NCBI GenBank assembly: GCA_003864495.1
Contig: PEDN01001352.1
Location: 1,364,001 to 1,428,000, forward strand
DNA: 64,000 nt
DNA from: Nemopilema nomurai
Taxonomy: Eukaryota > Cnidaria > Scyphozoa > Rhizostomeae > Rhizostomatidae
Reading direction: 5' to 3'
Under the pieces are notes generated by a model. The model had not been told where the DNA came from and did no database searches. It was given only the letters and a program-made list of their open reading frames with translations. The translations under genes and the position numbers were made by a program. The stretch's first letter is position 1, and each line of letters starts with the position of its first letter. Positions 1 through 14,300 of the stretch are shown here, in pieces.

Positions 1-3
1 GAT

Positions 4-67
4 GGCAGGAAAGTCAGACGGTAGGAAAGTCTGACAGAAGGAAAATCAGATATCAAGAAAGTCGGAC
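4..67. repeat. 16-bp degenerate tandem repeat, four units
   Basis: Four consecutive 16-base units start at positions 4, 20, 36 and 52. Each contains the core AGGAAAGTC or a one- or two-base variant and ends in GAC or GAT. The array may continue left of the window edge. No coding role is visible. Confidence 0.7.
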
Positions 68-3000
68 GACGGTCTCTATGGACAATGAGCATCCTGTCCG
101 GAAAACGCATCGTCCTATTCATTTTGGCTTATGTGATAATCGAAAAGTAACCGATAAATCCTTCACAGGAGTGATTCATCACTAGCTTATAATGCCTTAA
201 GAAAATTATGGTCATGAGAAACGGATATCCAAATGTCGTATGTTAACTTCTGTTCACCCGTCTCACGAAGGCGCCATATTAAAAAAGCGGTTTTTCGCAG
301 AAAGATACGATTTCGGTGATATCCCAGTGTTTCAGAGGACATACTAATTACCAGATTTTTTTGTAAGTCCAGTCCAGGCGGGAGCCCCAAATTATTGTCA
401 AACTGCAGTATGTATCTTTGTAATGGTGTACTGAATGAAAAGGAATACAACGGGCTGCCCCCTCCCTCCAATATGAATTTAGTTCTGAAGGCACTGTTAC
501 TTTTATTGCAATTGTGATGCCCCCGTTGTGTTGTTGCAGGTCGCAGTTCTACCGGGAATTTTCTTTTTTCTCCAGAACTACTCAGCTCCGTTTCTAGAGT
601 AAGTCTGGCATTGTTATAAATAACCTATGATGGAGGTCGGTTTTAAATAGTGGTGACGAGCGTAAGCCGTCATACGTAGTAAGCCATTCGTTTAAGTTTA
701 GCTATTAGATCTGGGAACACAAAATCATCTCAAGTTGACATACGTAAACTCGTAGTAGAAACCAACCTTGAGAAGCTTCAAAACTGCAGCCAGTCTTCCA
801 AAATTTACAATATATTTGAAAATTTTTCATTATCGCTGAAACGGATATCTCTAGGAAACGTGAATGGGGGACACTGAAGTAAAACGAAGCGTCAGAAGGA
901 TGCACCCAAGTAAATATGCTCTGCCGGTCAATTCAGATTGAAGATTTTAATCTTATGCTAGGTCAAGTAATCCGACCGCATTCAAGCAACGAGTAGGGGG
1001 AAGACTCCATAATAGATTAACCGCTCAAGAAACAATGCAATTAAAACGTCCTAGAAAAAGTTCTCTCAGAAAACTGTAAACAACATTCAACGAGCCTCTG
1101 CTGAATAAAAGCAACCGCCTCGTGTTCTTGGCAAATTGCCTGCTACCACCTCTCTATGCAAAAACATGCTGGGAGAGCAGTATGAGGGAATGGAGGGAAC
1201 AATGTGCTGTTTCCTTCGTCTAAATTTTTTTTCAAGGGTTGGAAAGACGATTCAGTATAAATGACATAAGTCTCAAATCATTAAAAATCTCTGACAACAA
1301 GCAATGGCTATATCTGCATAAACAGCAAAAGGGCTTTGGCAAAGGGTCTTTCAGCTCTCCCCCTCGTTTTTCATGTCTCCCAAATTCTCTTCTTAATGTC
1401 CCATTTTCAACAAAAGGCCCTTTCATTACGGGCAGTTTTACACAAAGCAAAGGTATAGCTTTACAAAAGTGTTTGAGCTCAGCTGCGTATAATTGTAGCT
1501 TAGCACTTCAGGCTGTAGAATAAAAACCAAATCTGGCAATCTGGAATCAAGTTTCCAAAGACTAAATTTTCTTGCAACGAAGAAACTTGTTACTCGAATA
1601 TTTTGCTGCGACCATCAATATCTCTCAATTAAATTATTACACTGACTGAGTGCTAATTGGAGACAGAGTTTTCCAAATAGGCACTCTCTTACAAAATGTA
1701 AAATTTAACAATGCACGAAGCATGATTCATCTCTTCATGAATGAACTGACCTCCTCAACTTCGCCCCCTTCGACGTATAAAAAGCTGCATTCAGAAGAAC
1801 GGTTTTAATTGCATGTTGTCATCATCATCCCCGTGGTGTGAAATCGGACACACGCACTTCACTTTACACAGACGTTCTATTTTCGCCATGATGTGGCCAA
1901 AATAAATCTCGGGAATGCGGCTGAACTATTTCTAAACAATAGTGAGCTTTTATCGAATGGAACCTTATTCAAATACAGGACAAAGAATTGCCAGAGGGCA
2001 AGTTCACACGTTCTGCTTGTGTGACGGGCCCGGAAATATTCTGCAAGGTGCAAGGTCAGAAACAGAGCATCCCATGTTTGTCACGAAAAACGTGCAATTT
2101 CTAAATATTCATGACATACTATTACACAACTATGTAGGAGCATAATCTTGCCGAGTTGCATTGCTTTTAATTCTTGATAATTATTTAGTGCATTTTCCCT
2201 GCTGATATATTTAGGAGATATATGTGTGGAAGGAAATTTTATCGTTTTAAAAAAGCACTAAATTAATACTGCATTTTGATTTTGACAGGCTCCTGTTCAT
2301 CATAATTAAATATCTGAATACTGCGATGAAGAGAATGTTATGAAACTATAAATGTTAGTTCTTGTGCATCTAGTTGAATGCTTGTTCATTAAATGCACAC
2401 TTAAATTATGCTTAAGTGAAATCAAGCAACATAATCCACCCAAATTCATTTTGTATCATCATGCCACTAAATTATCCAAAATTAGCTTTATCCAAAAGAA
2501 AAACCATCAGTTTTCAAAAAAGGTATTTTGAAAATCAAGAACATCTTGGCAACAGGATGTTCAGATTGTCATCTAACCAATGGCTATAGATTTGTTGATA
2601 GGATTACTCATTTGCACAAGAGCGGGGATACTGATGTCTACCTTATTCAGAAGTGTGCCTGTCCTACTAACTACACATATGGAGTCACAGGGGAAAGATA
2701 ATGAGCAGCTTAATCCTCAGAAGAGTGGTAAATTACCCAGATTAAGCATTTGCATGATCACCACGGGATCATTGCCTGTAAATGACTTGCTACAACACTT
2801 ACACAGTCATTAACAGCCAATTGTAACTGTGAACAATGTCTCCCATGTTAAACAGATTTTCATGCAAGGGTCAAACATCCCTTCAGGGTAACAACAGGTA
2901 CAAATCTAACAAATAGTATTTTACCCCCAAATGTTGTTTGGAGAGCCTGGCTAGCAGAATATTCATGCAAAGATATTGGTGCTGGTCCTGGTGGGTCTGG

Positions 3001-5034
3001 AAAGACATTTTATCACCAAAAAAGGGGACTAGTTTATGATTGACCATTGTTGGAATTGGAAAGGGGTTTACATTTAGTTTCCTGGGTTGACAATTCTGCT
3101 TTCTAAAACCAATTTTAATTATCATGGTCCAAGACTAATGCAAGGGCAATAATCATGTTTGACTTTTGCATTAGCAAACACACACCATGGAAGGGCTATT
3201 TGAAGTAGCCATCTGGGGAACACCCAAAGCCATACTGGATTGGTGTCAATAGCACTGATTCCTGTTGTTGACATTACCTTGACAAAGGATTGTCTGTTAA
3301 GTTGAAGCTTTTCTTTGAATAGAGACAATAAGTCGGGTTATCAACAAAGAAGGCGATACAAAAAACTAGTTTCAATATTTAGACTAGTTGGCAAAAATAA
3401 TATCTGCTTGAAAGTATTGTTGAATAACAGAGGGAAATACTGGACTACTGTTCTGCTCTTTATCTTTTGTGGCAAGGCTACTTCTTGTATAGGGCTAAGA
3501 GTTTGTGACCATGTTGGCTTTATAAATTAATCACAATACAGTAATATGGATAGAGCATTAGGCAATGATTTAATTTGCATTCTCCAAGCTATGGGCCAAG
3601 CAATACCATCATGATATAGAAAAAATATAAAGACAAATTGTTCAAGATTTTAAAAATTCTGAATAAAGGAGTTGAACTACCTGCCAAGTAACAAGAAACA
3701 GAAATGTATAATAAAAACAAATCTAGTGTACCTGCAAATACCTGAGGATTGTTGTCAAATATTTGATAGATTCTAATGTAGAGTGTGAATCTGTTACTTC
3801 ATTTTTAAATATTTACCAAATGCTTAATAAATTGTTTCACCTGGAATCTGCATAGAATAAAATGAAATCAGAGCTTTATCTTATTAGAAAGACTCTTAAC
3901 CCAGCCACATTGAATATCTGCTTAAAGTGAATGCAAACAGTTATTGCCTCTCAACTCATTATCCTTTTTAATCCTTGGCTACAATCAGGAGTACATCTAT
4001 TAAGAAGCCTAAGGAATTTTTGACACTCCAGAGAAGCTAAATTTAGACCAACCTTTCTATTTTTACACAAAGAGGAATATCAGTTTAAAATTTTTATAAA
4101 GTTAAATGTGCCAAAATCTTGAAAAGAGCACTGATGTTGAACAAGTTCCAAGAAACTTAAGTAGAGAATAAATAAATTCAAAATAGATTTGGACAGTAAA
4201 GTTTGGTGTTGTTTTGGAATAAAGATCCTTGTTAACTTCCAATAAAAAACAGAAATTAGTTCAGTAAAATTGCATGAAGTAAATTATTATATATAATCCA
4301 AAAATATTTCAAAATACCCCTTCCAGTACCTTTGTACGATCATTCACCTATTTGGAAGTTTTTCGTTTATTTCAGTGTGTAATAGCGAATTCTAACAACA
4401 TTGAAACAAAACGTTACATCATTTCAGAAACTGAGACTGTAAGGAATTTTCTTAAATAGGTATCACAACCAATTCGCCTTACGAATGATCCGTAGATTTT
4501 GAAAGTTTGGAAAGTGCCACAACTAATGCCCGCCTCTTCAGTGTGATAATTTGGGTTTCCTTTGTGAATACTTCCCAGACACAAATTCCGTATCTTGCAC
4601 CGAGTCGATTCAGGGTAATTTATCTAGATAACGGCACTCGACAAGCGGGGATAACACGGCCACAAACTTAATCGCGCAGTATGCACTGCATGTAAACAAC
4701 GGATTTCCTGTAAACCATGATAACCAATCTACCTCTCGCAACAATTAACAATAATATACGAAAGTCTTCCCGCCTACTAAATGAATGGGGAACGATCTGT
4801 CACTTTCGGCTAAGCTTATTAGCTGATAGGAAGAGCAGTAGCTAACTAACACTCTTCTTCCAAAACTTCTTTAAGAACTTCTCGAATGCCGCAAGTTAGT
4901 GCCCAACTTGACGCCAAATACGATGGGGGTCGCACAAGGATAGTGTAGTTATCATGCTCAAGAGTTCGTTGGCAAACACAGCAAAGCCCCGATCATCCCC
5001 AAGGAAAGTTAACAACAAACCATTGAATTCTTAC
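68..5034. other. Unassigned AT-rich stretch (intergenic, or intron of a minus-strand gene)
   Basis: I found no exon here that I can assign to a family. Open frames are short (under 100 codons) and most lack splice context or recognisable domain wording. If the candidate minus-strand first exon at 5035-5104 is real, part of this stretch would be its introns and later exons, but I could not identify them. Composition becomes very AT-rich between 3.5 and 4.4 kb. Confidence 0.4.
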
Positions 5035-5104
5035 CTTTCAGCTGCAGCTCGCGATGTAACTTTGCTGGTGTTTCTTCTTCGAATTTTCTCAAAAGAGGTG
5101 TCAT
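5035..5104 (-). CDS. Candidate first coding exon of an unrecognised minus-strand gene
   Basis: Reading the minus strand, an ATG at 5104 opens 23 codons beginning MTPLLRKFEEETPAKLHREL. They are followed, in phase 1, by a near-consensus splice donor (AAAG then GTAAGAAT) at 5034. The peptide is charged and helical-looking, and codon use resembles the neighbouring real exons. I do not recognise the family and could not find the next exon at lower coordinates. Support is only the ATG, open frame and donor together, so this could be chance. Confidence 0.3.
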
Positions 5105-8100
5105 ACGCTGTTAAATCCTGTTAATTTGATTTTCCTGTCAAGAACTTAGAATAATAACAGACGTCAATGCGCTATTGTCTCGCTTAGGATCATGGTTGTA
5201 TTCCGAACGAGGCTAGGTTTGTATGACGTATCCAAGGGAGTCATTCAAGAAGTAATGTTCTTCGGACTCTACTACAACCCTTGTCTTCGGAACTAATGGT
5301 GCTATGGCGAAAGAATGTCAAATTTTTCACAAGCTTTTAGCAAAGATACTTTCAGTGAAACGAAGTTTCTTTAACTCGTAATCTTTTCTGAAATTAATTT
5401 TTTTATATTTATTATTGTATATCGATTATTCGAGAATGAAATGTAAATTTTGAATAAGAAGTCATAACTTTTATAACTCAAAATCCCATAGCTTCAACTT
5501 TCTATAAATTAACTGATTTTATGTTCCCTTGGCAATTTTTCAAAACTCCCTTAACGCTAGTTTACAGGACGATTTCCTGGTAAAGATTCCTCAACATATT
5601 TACATGATCGCTGAATGTGATCGTGCAAACGGGCCTATGCAGCTAACTGGGATCAAACCGCGTTCGTGCTAACAAAAGTTACACTAGAAAAATGGATTAG
5701 TATTCGCTGGAGTGTCTAGTAGAAGTGTGTGGGAACTCCTAGTCTTTTCAGTTTTCATAGTGAATGTAATTTGAGAAGCGTAGAGGGTGGAAATTTTTAA
5801 TAGAAATGGAAAGTTGAAGCAGGTAGCTATTGAACGACATCATACACACTGGTATAACCAGATTTTACAGGTCAAAGCTTAGAAGGAATTTTTCAGCCAT
5901 TACTTGATACAAAGCTTATTCAAAATTCCTCTACCCTTAAGAGCTTTAGCCAAGCATCGTTTTAGCATTCACTATGCTCTATGGCGTGGTAAATTCCCTG
6001 AAATAATTGCAAGTAAATACCAATTTCAAACAATGCCACTGCAATTAGAAATCAAATCTTCAACAGCAATAAAATATTACCAGTGCCTCTGTCCTGTGAA
6101 CCATTGAGTTGTCAGTTGGATTTGAGAATAGCTTCAGAAATAATTCAGACACAAAATGGATAACAAAAAATTTGTAAAGATGTGAACAAAGCTGATTGTA
6201 TATTCGGCGAGTCATCTTTTCCTTCGAAATTGTGCAGTTATTCTCAGATTGCAATCAAAAGTGAATGAAAGTAAACATTCTTGACAATGCTTAACATTTC
6301 CTCCTGCAAGAAAACTTATTTCATCAGAAGCTTTGTGCTGCTGTTCAATTCTATTCGTTCACCAACCCTTGAGCCGTTACCCCCAGTAATAAGTGATAGC
6401 TTTCTTAATTTTGTTATTATTTCAAAACACTTCAGATGTCAACACTGTAAATATATCTTTAAAATGCAGTTGACAAAGGCTCACCTATTTCAACTGTTTC
6501 TTACTATCGTAAGAAAAGGGTTAGAATGTGAATCGGTAAGTTGTGGTCTATGCTATAATTGTAACATTGAGCATTACTATTATCGCTACGTTTATCATCC
6601 TTAATGATTGTCCTAATAACAATTATCATCATTATTAACACAATGAATATTTTCATGAAATAACTGTTGATTATTTTGCATATACAGGTGAAAGCCATAA
6701 TGCATCACACAGGTGCTCTTCAATGGCGCATTCAGGCATCATAGGAAAACTGCAAAGGGAAACACCAGGCATTAATTTCCAGGAATTCACAAACCTCTTG
6801 ACAATAAGAAAGGCGTCAGATACTTGTTGTTTTCTTACAAAAAGGGGCGGATTTGCCTGCAAAAAACTCGTGAAATATTCAGCAGCCTAGAGAATTTTAC
6901 ACTACCGTTCAAAAGTATTGGGACAATTCGAAGCTCGAATCTTCTGGCGAAATGACATACTGCTAGACTCAAATGAAGAAGAATAGGCAGAAGAGCAACT
7001 CTTAACCAGCGGGTGAAGGTCCAACAACTATCTCTCGTGCTATTTGACCTCGTTGAGGAGTTCTTCATCTTTGCGGTTGACTATATCCATAATCATCTTT
7101 TCATTGTTCCTGGACGGTTCTGTTATCTCCCGAAACATTTCACTTTCCGATACATTTCACTTTCCGGTGCATTTAATCTTCTGATCCATTTCACCTTCTG
7201 ATTTATTCACTTTCTGATGAATTTGATTCAGTTCACTTTCCGATACATTTCACTTTCCGATGCATTCAACCTTCTAATAGGTAAATTTCTCCTTTCATTT
7301 TATTTGATTCAGTTAACATTACAGTATGCTTTACTTTACGATACATGCATTACATATCAACCCCCCATAGATTCCACTCTCTGTTACGTCGATACGACTG
7401 CCTATTGTTTGGTATATTATCTTCCTCTTGTCTGTACCCTTCTTCCTTTTCCACCGTCTTCCCACCTCCATCTTCCAGCTCATCGTCTCATTTACCCGTG
7501 GTTACTTTGCTCTGCTTCCACTCATTCTCGCTCAGGTGGTGGCCTCTGCTTCTGCTCAGCCGGTCGCTGCCTTCCTCAAAAAGCTTCGCTTTTTGTTGGT
7601 GCCTGTCACAGCAATCTGTGTGTCACATGTAATCCCATAGCTATTGTTGCCACTATCATTTTTCCCTGGTTTCACCCTTAAGGGCTTCTAGAACTTTTTT
7701 CGCAAAGACTTGGCTTACTCAATCGCTTGAATTGCAGATTTCCTTTGATGATGCCAAGATTGTGGTCAGAGTTTGCATTATCCAGTTTCTTATGGCAGTA
7801 GCACTGCTGTCTCAACATGACGTCACTCAATAGAATTGACCTCGTACCTTCTGTGTGTTTGTTTTTTGTTGGTTCTGTTCTTACAATGTTTTAAAGCCTT
7901 GAAAGGTACTTGCGAAGGTACTTGCTAGAAATAGCCCTTTTAAATCTGTTCGAAAATCTCCAGTTTAAATCATTATATTTTAGTTGATGTTTGCTCATCG
8001 CTAGACGAATTGTCACGATCATTAAAAGGAATGGTTGGTATTGGGAACGGCAAAATAGTGTGGCATATCATACATTCATCGTCTTCTCATGGGATCGTTT

Positions 8101-8388
8101 CGCCAAAGCAACTTTTTATCTTCAAATCAACCAGTTCAATTAACTCATTTCTTCCCTCATTAAATTCACTTCTTCTTCTTCCATTACAAACACACAAAAA
8201 ACGTTATGTAATGCCGATGTATAGCCTAATGTTGAAATCACTGAATACGTTGTCTGAAATCTGAAAGAAAATAAATGACAAAATGTGAGGATCGATATTT
8301 TCGGGTTATAACAAATGCGACATGTTACTGACTGAAACATTGAGAGCCTTGCCATCACAGGGGACCAACAAAGCAATTTGCGTTAATA
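5105..8388. other. Intergenic stretch upstream of MED17
   Basis: No gene is recognised. The longest open frames (for example 7217-7681, 154 codons) are low-complexity F/L/S-rich translations of pyrimidine-rich sequence and of the degenerate repeat at 7139-7279, not protein families I know. The last few hundred bases before 8389 presumably contain the MED17 promoter. I see no clear TATA box or initiator that I would defend. Confidence 0.4.
7139..7279. repeat. Degenerate tandem repeat with TTTCACTTTCCGAT core
   Basis: The motif TTTCACTTTCCGATACATTT and variants recur several times. Two longer near-copies of about 47 bases start near 7139 and 7231, roughly 92 bases apart. Each reads CACTTTCCGATACATTTCAC, then CTTTCC, then a GCATT-containing tail ending TTCT(G/A)AT. 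The divergence suggests an old minisatellite. Confidence 0.6.
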
Positions 8389-11300
8389 ATGGCTTCCACC
8401 GGGGCAAGAGCGCGAAGTGTCAATGTGAGTGTTGAGAAATTGCTGGAGAACGAAGTAGAAGAGATCTCTCGGACTGGCGAAGAAAAATATCGAAAGTTTG
8501 TATTTCTAGAAAAAACTGATTTCATTGCTTTTCATGGCAGTTTTGACTTGTTTCAGTCCTGGGTTTAGTTCAGTTATCCATTTGTGACTTGTGATAAACA
8601 CTATAATAAAGTACACTACATTCAAGTTCTCGTTAATAATGGACATACGATGTACAATAGCAACATCACACCTCTTAGTTATGTTGCAAAAGTAATGTAC
8701 TCAGACACTGGATTAATCTTTGTTTGGTAAAGTGCTTCTGAGCAATTTTCATTCACAAAATTGTTCTGCTTATTGTTAATTAGCTATGAAAATTTCCAAT
8801 GGAATGGTTATTGTTATCTTCTTAACCCTTTTTGTGTGAGAGGAATGACTAGTATTTAACAGTTTTTTCTAAAGGTATGCTAAGATGCATCTTTTCATCA
8901 AGTTCTTATCATCTACGCCATTTCAAAGCTAATTGTTAGGAATACAAAAATTGTCTCACCTAAATATAATCATCATACGAAATTAACAATTAAATAAGTT
9001 TGTTCTATCTAGTCGTAAGTATTTTGAAAAATATTACAGTCTATTTCTTATTGGTATGGCTTGAACATGCCAAGCATTTTGTTAATTAGAGAGTGCATAT
9101 TCATTGTTAAACTCCATTTTTTGGAATGAGCAAAAACCTAGTGAATGGAGATTAGCAAAGACTGAAAGTTATCTAGCATTCTTAGATAGTCATCCAATTT
9201 TATTGAAAGCAAAAGTTTTCCATTGTTTGCAGTGAGTTTTGTCTTATTTCAGGCCACTGACATTTTCTGAAGAGCTGACTGAATTTGCACACAAGATTGA
9301 TTTTTTGGGGGATGAAGGAGACACATCTATGCAAAATGGCAATGAAGATGAAGAAATGTCAGAAAAAATGCCTGACCAGTCCAAAGTTGAAAAGTGGCCA
9401 TGGGAATCAGTTCGAAACAAGATCAGGTCAAGATTAATGTTTACCGTTAATTCATTGATGCTGACTATTTTTCATCAATTATCCAATGTTTGAGCATATT
9501 TTCCTGAAACAAAAGCATTCTTGATTTACATTCTGATAACTATAACATACACATCTTTCAGGTTAAAGGTTTGATACAGATTTGCTACCGATTAGCACTA
9601 TTTTTTCAATAACTTTTCAGTTTCAACAATTTTCAGTAACAACAACATTTCAGCACCTACCTGTTTTTCTTAATCCGACTGTGATGAAAAATGTAAATTG
9701 CTGGTTTCAGTGGCTGTTTTTTAGATTCAGGGCCCTGAGCAAAAGTCATCTGCAGCATCCTTGTTTGAATGTCTTTTGGTAGCCCAAGATTATTCTCCTT
9801 TTCTGTAAAAGTTGTTTTTCTTATATGCGGGACTCCTTTGGGTTGCCAAAAGCACAGGGCCTGTGGTCATGGGCCCCCCTGACCTCTAAAACTGCCACTG
9901 GCTTTTCTGAGTATTTTTCAAGATCCAACAAGGCTACTGTTCCACCAAAGTGATCCAATGTTGGTTTCAGAAAGACAGTCAACATGTTTCAAGCAGTTGT
10001 GATGCATTTTGTAAGGAATGATCTAAAACTGAATCATTAGAAGGATTTAACAAATCAAATGCAGTAGCAATTATCAAAAATTTTATTTTCTTCACCTCCA
10101 AATCTTTCTGTAAAAGTTCCTTAAGTTTAGAAGATTTTGGTTCTGCTGCTCTGTGCTAGCTTGAAGTTCTGCAGTATGAAATATTTGTTTACAGAGTTGA
10201 AGTTTCTACTCTATATTGCAATGTTGTAGTTTAACTATTTCATTCATCTGTTTATGGTGCATATTGGCTCTGTCTGAAATTTCTTTGTTGTATGCAGAAT
10301 AAACATTTCAGAAATTTTCTAGGGTTCAAACATCCTCAGTTGTAAAGCTTTTGTTTTAAACAGGAATGCTCTATCTGAAGTATGTGTTCTCCTTGATGTT
10401 TTACAAGTCATGAAGGAGAAGAAGTACCTTGTTCTTGAACCAGTCTCTCAAAATGCAGAACCTCCTAAACAGGTGGTTCAAATGATTGGAAAGCGAAAGG
10501 TAGGAAATTATTATTATTTGCTTTACCCTCTTCTCTTCCTTAACATTGTGAAGTATTTTATTGATGTATGTTATGTTTTCCAGATGTTTTTACTTCTAAT
10601 GTTGGTTAAGAAAGTAAGGCAACAAAAGGATGTTTGCAATTGGAAATATAACATAGAAAAAAATTTAAAGCGTTGTATAGTTAGGGAATATACAGCTTTA
10701 GATAAAAAGAGTGTAGACACAATAAGGGCATTCTTTCATTTTGAAACATGTCTGGTCCACAAATGTTATTGAGTGATCATTGAAAACTTGATCTTGTTTT
10801 CCAACAGAGTCTTGCAAAAGCTGCTGAAGTCATACGTCTTGGAGCTGAGCGAATTACGCAAGGTAAGGCTGAAGAAACATATGAGAGCTTCAGTCAGATT
10901 CCCTTGCCAAAGGTGGACTATTTCTCTGAACTGATGAAGTTACGTCAGAGATGGAAAGTTAAGAGGACGGGGAATGCTGTTTCTGGGGAGCTGAGCTACA
11001 AATCTGGTATGTAAAATTGCAAAGCAAAGCATTCATATTTGTATTTGCAACCCCTTATCTAAAATGTAATTCATCATTTTATACAATCAGAAACTGTTAG
11101 CTTTATCAAGACTTTGAGCTTTGTAGAGCAAATACATCAACCAGCAGAGGTTTATGCAGTATACTGATGATACCCCTTAGAAAGATGTTCAATGTACTAA
11201 CAATTTTATATGTATCATTTTATGGCTTTTTATCTTTGTCACTTTCTTGTCCATGAAATTTAATCAGGGGCATGTCAGGGTATAGACTTTCTTCGTTCTC

Positions 11301-14300
11301 TTAATAACAACAACAACAAAGTTTTACCTAAAAACTGGAGCTTTCCAAGCTTAGGACTATGTCAAGGCAGAGTTAGCTAACTAAGACCTCTCGCTTTTAA
11401 TTTATTGTTTTAAATCAAAATGCTTTTTTTGACAGGCGTTACAAAGCATTCTAATTGCTCATAAATTGCCAGTTGACTGTTATGGCACTCTTTCTTTGCT
11501 GCACTAACAAATATTTTCATGCTTATGAGAAAAAGGGAAAACTTGACTGGCAACTAAAGCAGCATTAAGGCGTTTTTGAATGTGGTTTTGAAATATTTGT
11601 TGCGTTTGAAATTCAAACATTTACCTCCTTTTTGTTTAGCTGTTTGACTCATTAAAAGAAGATCTAGTGACACGCTTTTGGAATCTTTTCATGTAAAAAT
11701 GAAAATGTTATTAATTTTAGCTGGATCGACGTTTTTGCATCCTGGCTTTTTTGAAGTAAAAAAGACAGAGGATTTACCAGAGGAAGAGAGGGATGGAAGT
11801 GGTTGCCCGTTGTCTGTCCGAGTGAGCTCGGATCTTGAAGACTTTTCAAGGATAAGAGTGAAGATATCAGATTTGACTGAGAAGGAAGTGAAGATGGAGG
11901 TAGACAATGAAGAACCGAGCTTAAATGGTATTTTCCCTTTCTATTCTTGTCTCTATGCTTCCATGGCAAAAGGACCAGTTCCTACTCGGGTCAGTCAAGG
12001 ACTTGAACATCGACCCTGGATTATTTGGAGTAGAGCCTTCATATAAGAGAAGAATCTAAGGTACCATACGCGATAGATATCAGTATATGGCATAGAACTC
12101 TTATCAAAACTGTCTTTTTCGACAGGAAAGTTTGTCAGAGGCTCCTTTTTGTGAATCGCCGTCTCTATTGCTGCTCATGGCCAAACGCCTTTGATTGCAG
12201 GGTTTGCTTCAACACATGATGATCTAGACACTTCTCCTTGGCACAAGAAGCTGAAACAGGCGCAGCATAATCTGTTTTGCAAAGAATTGTTCTCGCAGGT
12301 ACGTAAATGGTTTGTAATAGCTGATTTCCTTGCTCTTTTCTCTCCTAGATTTCTCTGCTTTGATGAAGGGCAAACGTATCCTAGAATTTTTTTAGCAGGG
12401 TTGCAATCATGGTCAATTTTTATTGATCGCATTAACGTTGGTTTTGGAAGTTCTAGACAGTCGCGTTTTGCAATCGCTGTTGGTGTGTGTTGTTCTGTAT
12501 GCACGTGCGACCCCATCTAGTCCCATGCGTCATCTCGACCTATGATGTCACATGTTTGCTTTGACGTTGTCTGCAGTTTCTTTTGTACATTTGCCCAAGT
12601 TCATCTTTTTTGACAAGTGTTTTGAAGAGCCAGCGAGCTTTTCTTGACGCCTTGTGGTTGGCGTTGTTGCCACCAAGTGCCTTTTTGTTGTAGGATGGAC
12701 AATAGCTGATTAATTTTACGAAGGAAATTTTGAAGTGGTAATTAATGGTTTTTTGATCTAACTGTTTTGGATCTTAATATTTTTATTAAATAACCCACAT
12801 GCCTTTTGCATTTCTCATTTGTGCTTTTTAGATTTCAAAGGAAGCATTTCATTCTGACTATTTGCAAAATGCCCAAGCTACTGGAAATAAAATCCGTTTG
12901 CAAGTGAGTTGCCGTCAATTTTGATGTTTGAGCTATGTGCTAATGTCAATCATATATGTCAATCATGTGTCAATCAAAATGCTCAGGTTTGCTACCAGTT
13001 GCATAGATCTTCTGGCCTGTGGCGAAAGTATTGCTGACAGATGCGTCTGCAACTATCTAACTGAATCATGAATCTATGAATTTAGCGGACCTGACTTGTT
13101 CCGGCCTGATCTTATCTGACACGGTATGACGTCGCCCGTCTTGATCTGATTTTATCTGGTCTGATCTGATACTACTTGACCTTACATAACATTGCACAAA
13201 CGGGACACGACTGACTCTGTATTGGCTAAAAGTACAAGCAACCAAAGTGCTGATAACATTATCATGGCATTAGGTATTTTTTCGATTCGTGCTTCATAAT
13301 AGAGTTTTGAATTTTCCACTCTAGCTATTTCCCAATGCATTTGCTGAAATTATTTATGACAAAGGTCTTAAAGATGAAGAATCAAGCTACGAAAAACTGG
13401 CAAGTCTCTATATTTTGTTTTTGTAGAATTTCCATGGTTTTGCTTCCTTAAGATCTACAATTCTAAATGTGATATTCCAAATTGCCCATTAGATTCCGCT
13501 CGTTCTGTTATGTGACTTTCTTGCAAGCAAACTTTGTTTTCGGAAAGGTGTTTTTATACTGATCAGTTTTCATCTTCTGATTGTGAAATGACCGAAAGAA
13601 ATCTCCCTGTTTATTGTAGCTATCTGGAAATGGAGACACTCTGGAACTGAGGTTGCAGCAACTACTGCATGAGCAGCACTTGGCAAAAATTGACATCCCT
13701 CCTCCTCAACCAGCCACAGCACTCTGGACAACGAAAGACAAACATGCTTCAAATATGCAAGAATTCCTAGCAAAGAGAAATATATCTTATAAAAACAGGT
13801 AAAAAACAGTATGATGATTTGCAAATTTGCAGTTTTCCTTTATCCTTGAATTAAGATTTTAGCCTAGTTGAGAATTGACGGAGCCACCTCTGTCCTCGAG
13901 TACTAACAGTTTCCGCTGTGAACCATGTACTTTTAAAGTATCTAATTCAGCATTCTTCAGCCCTTTTTAATGTTCCCCGAATAAGCTTGCTTTTTATCTA
14001 AAGTGAGTTTTTTTATAAAGAAACATCTGCTTGAGAAAATTATTGCAAGCCCACTTAGCAATTATCTTGAAGTACTTTTTCATTTGATGTTTAATCTTCT
14101 TGTCCATAACGATCTTTTTCATCTTCTTATTCAGCAAACCACTGTTGCTGGATACATACTGTGATGAACTCAAGCATATCGTTTTGCGCAAACGGTAAGG
14201 AAACTGTTCTTCTTGGGCAATCGTTGCTCCTGGATAGAATTTTGATGATCCCTTAAAAGGAAATTCGGATTAATAGCAACCCTACTCCAAAAGTAATGTT

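Noticed and set aside
7217..7681. 154-codon open frame upstream of MED17
   Set aside because: It translates a degenerate repeat and pyrimidine-rich sequence into F/L/S-rich text without domain character; overlapping frames are open too.
12175..12520. Open frames on both strands around MED17 exon 6
   Set aside because: They run through the exon 6 donor into the intron; only 12201-12298 matches MED17.
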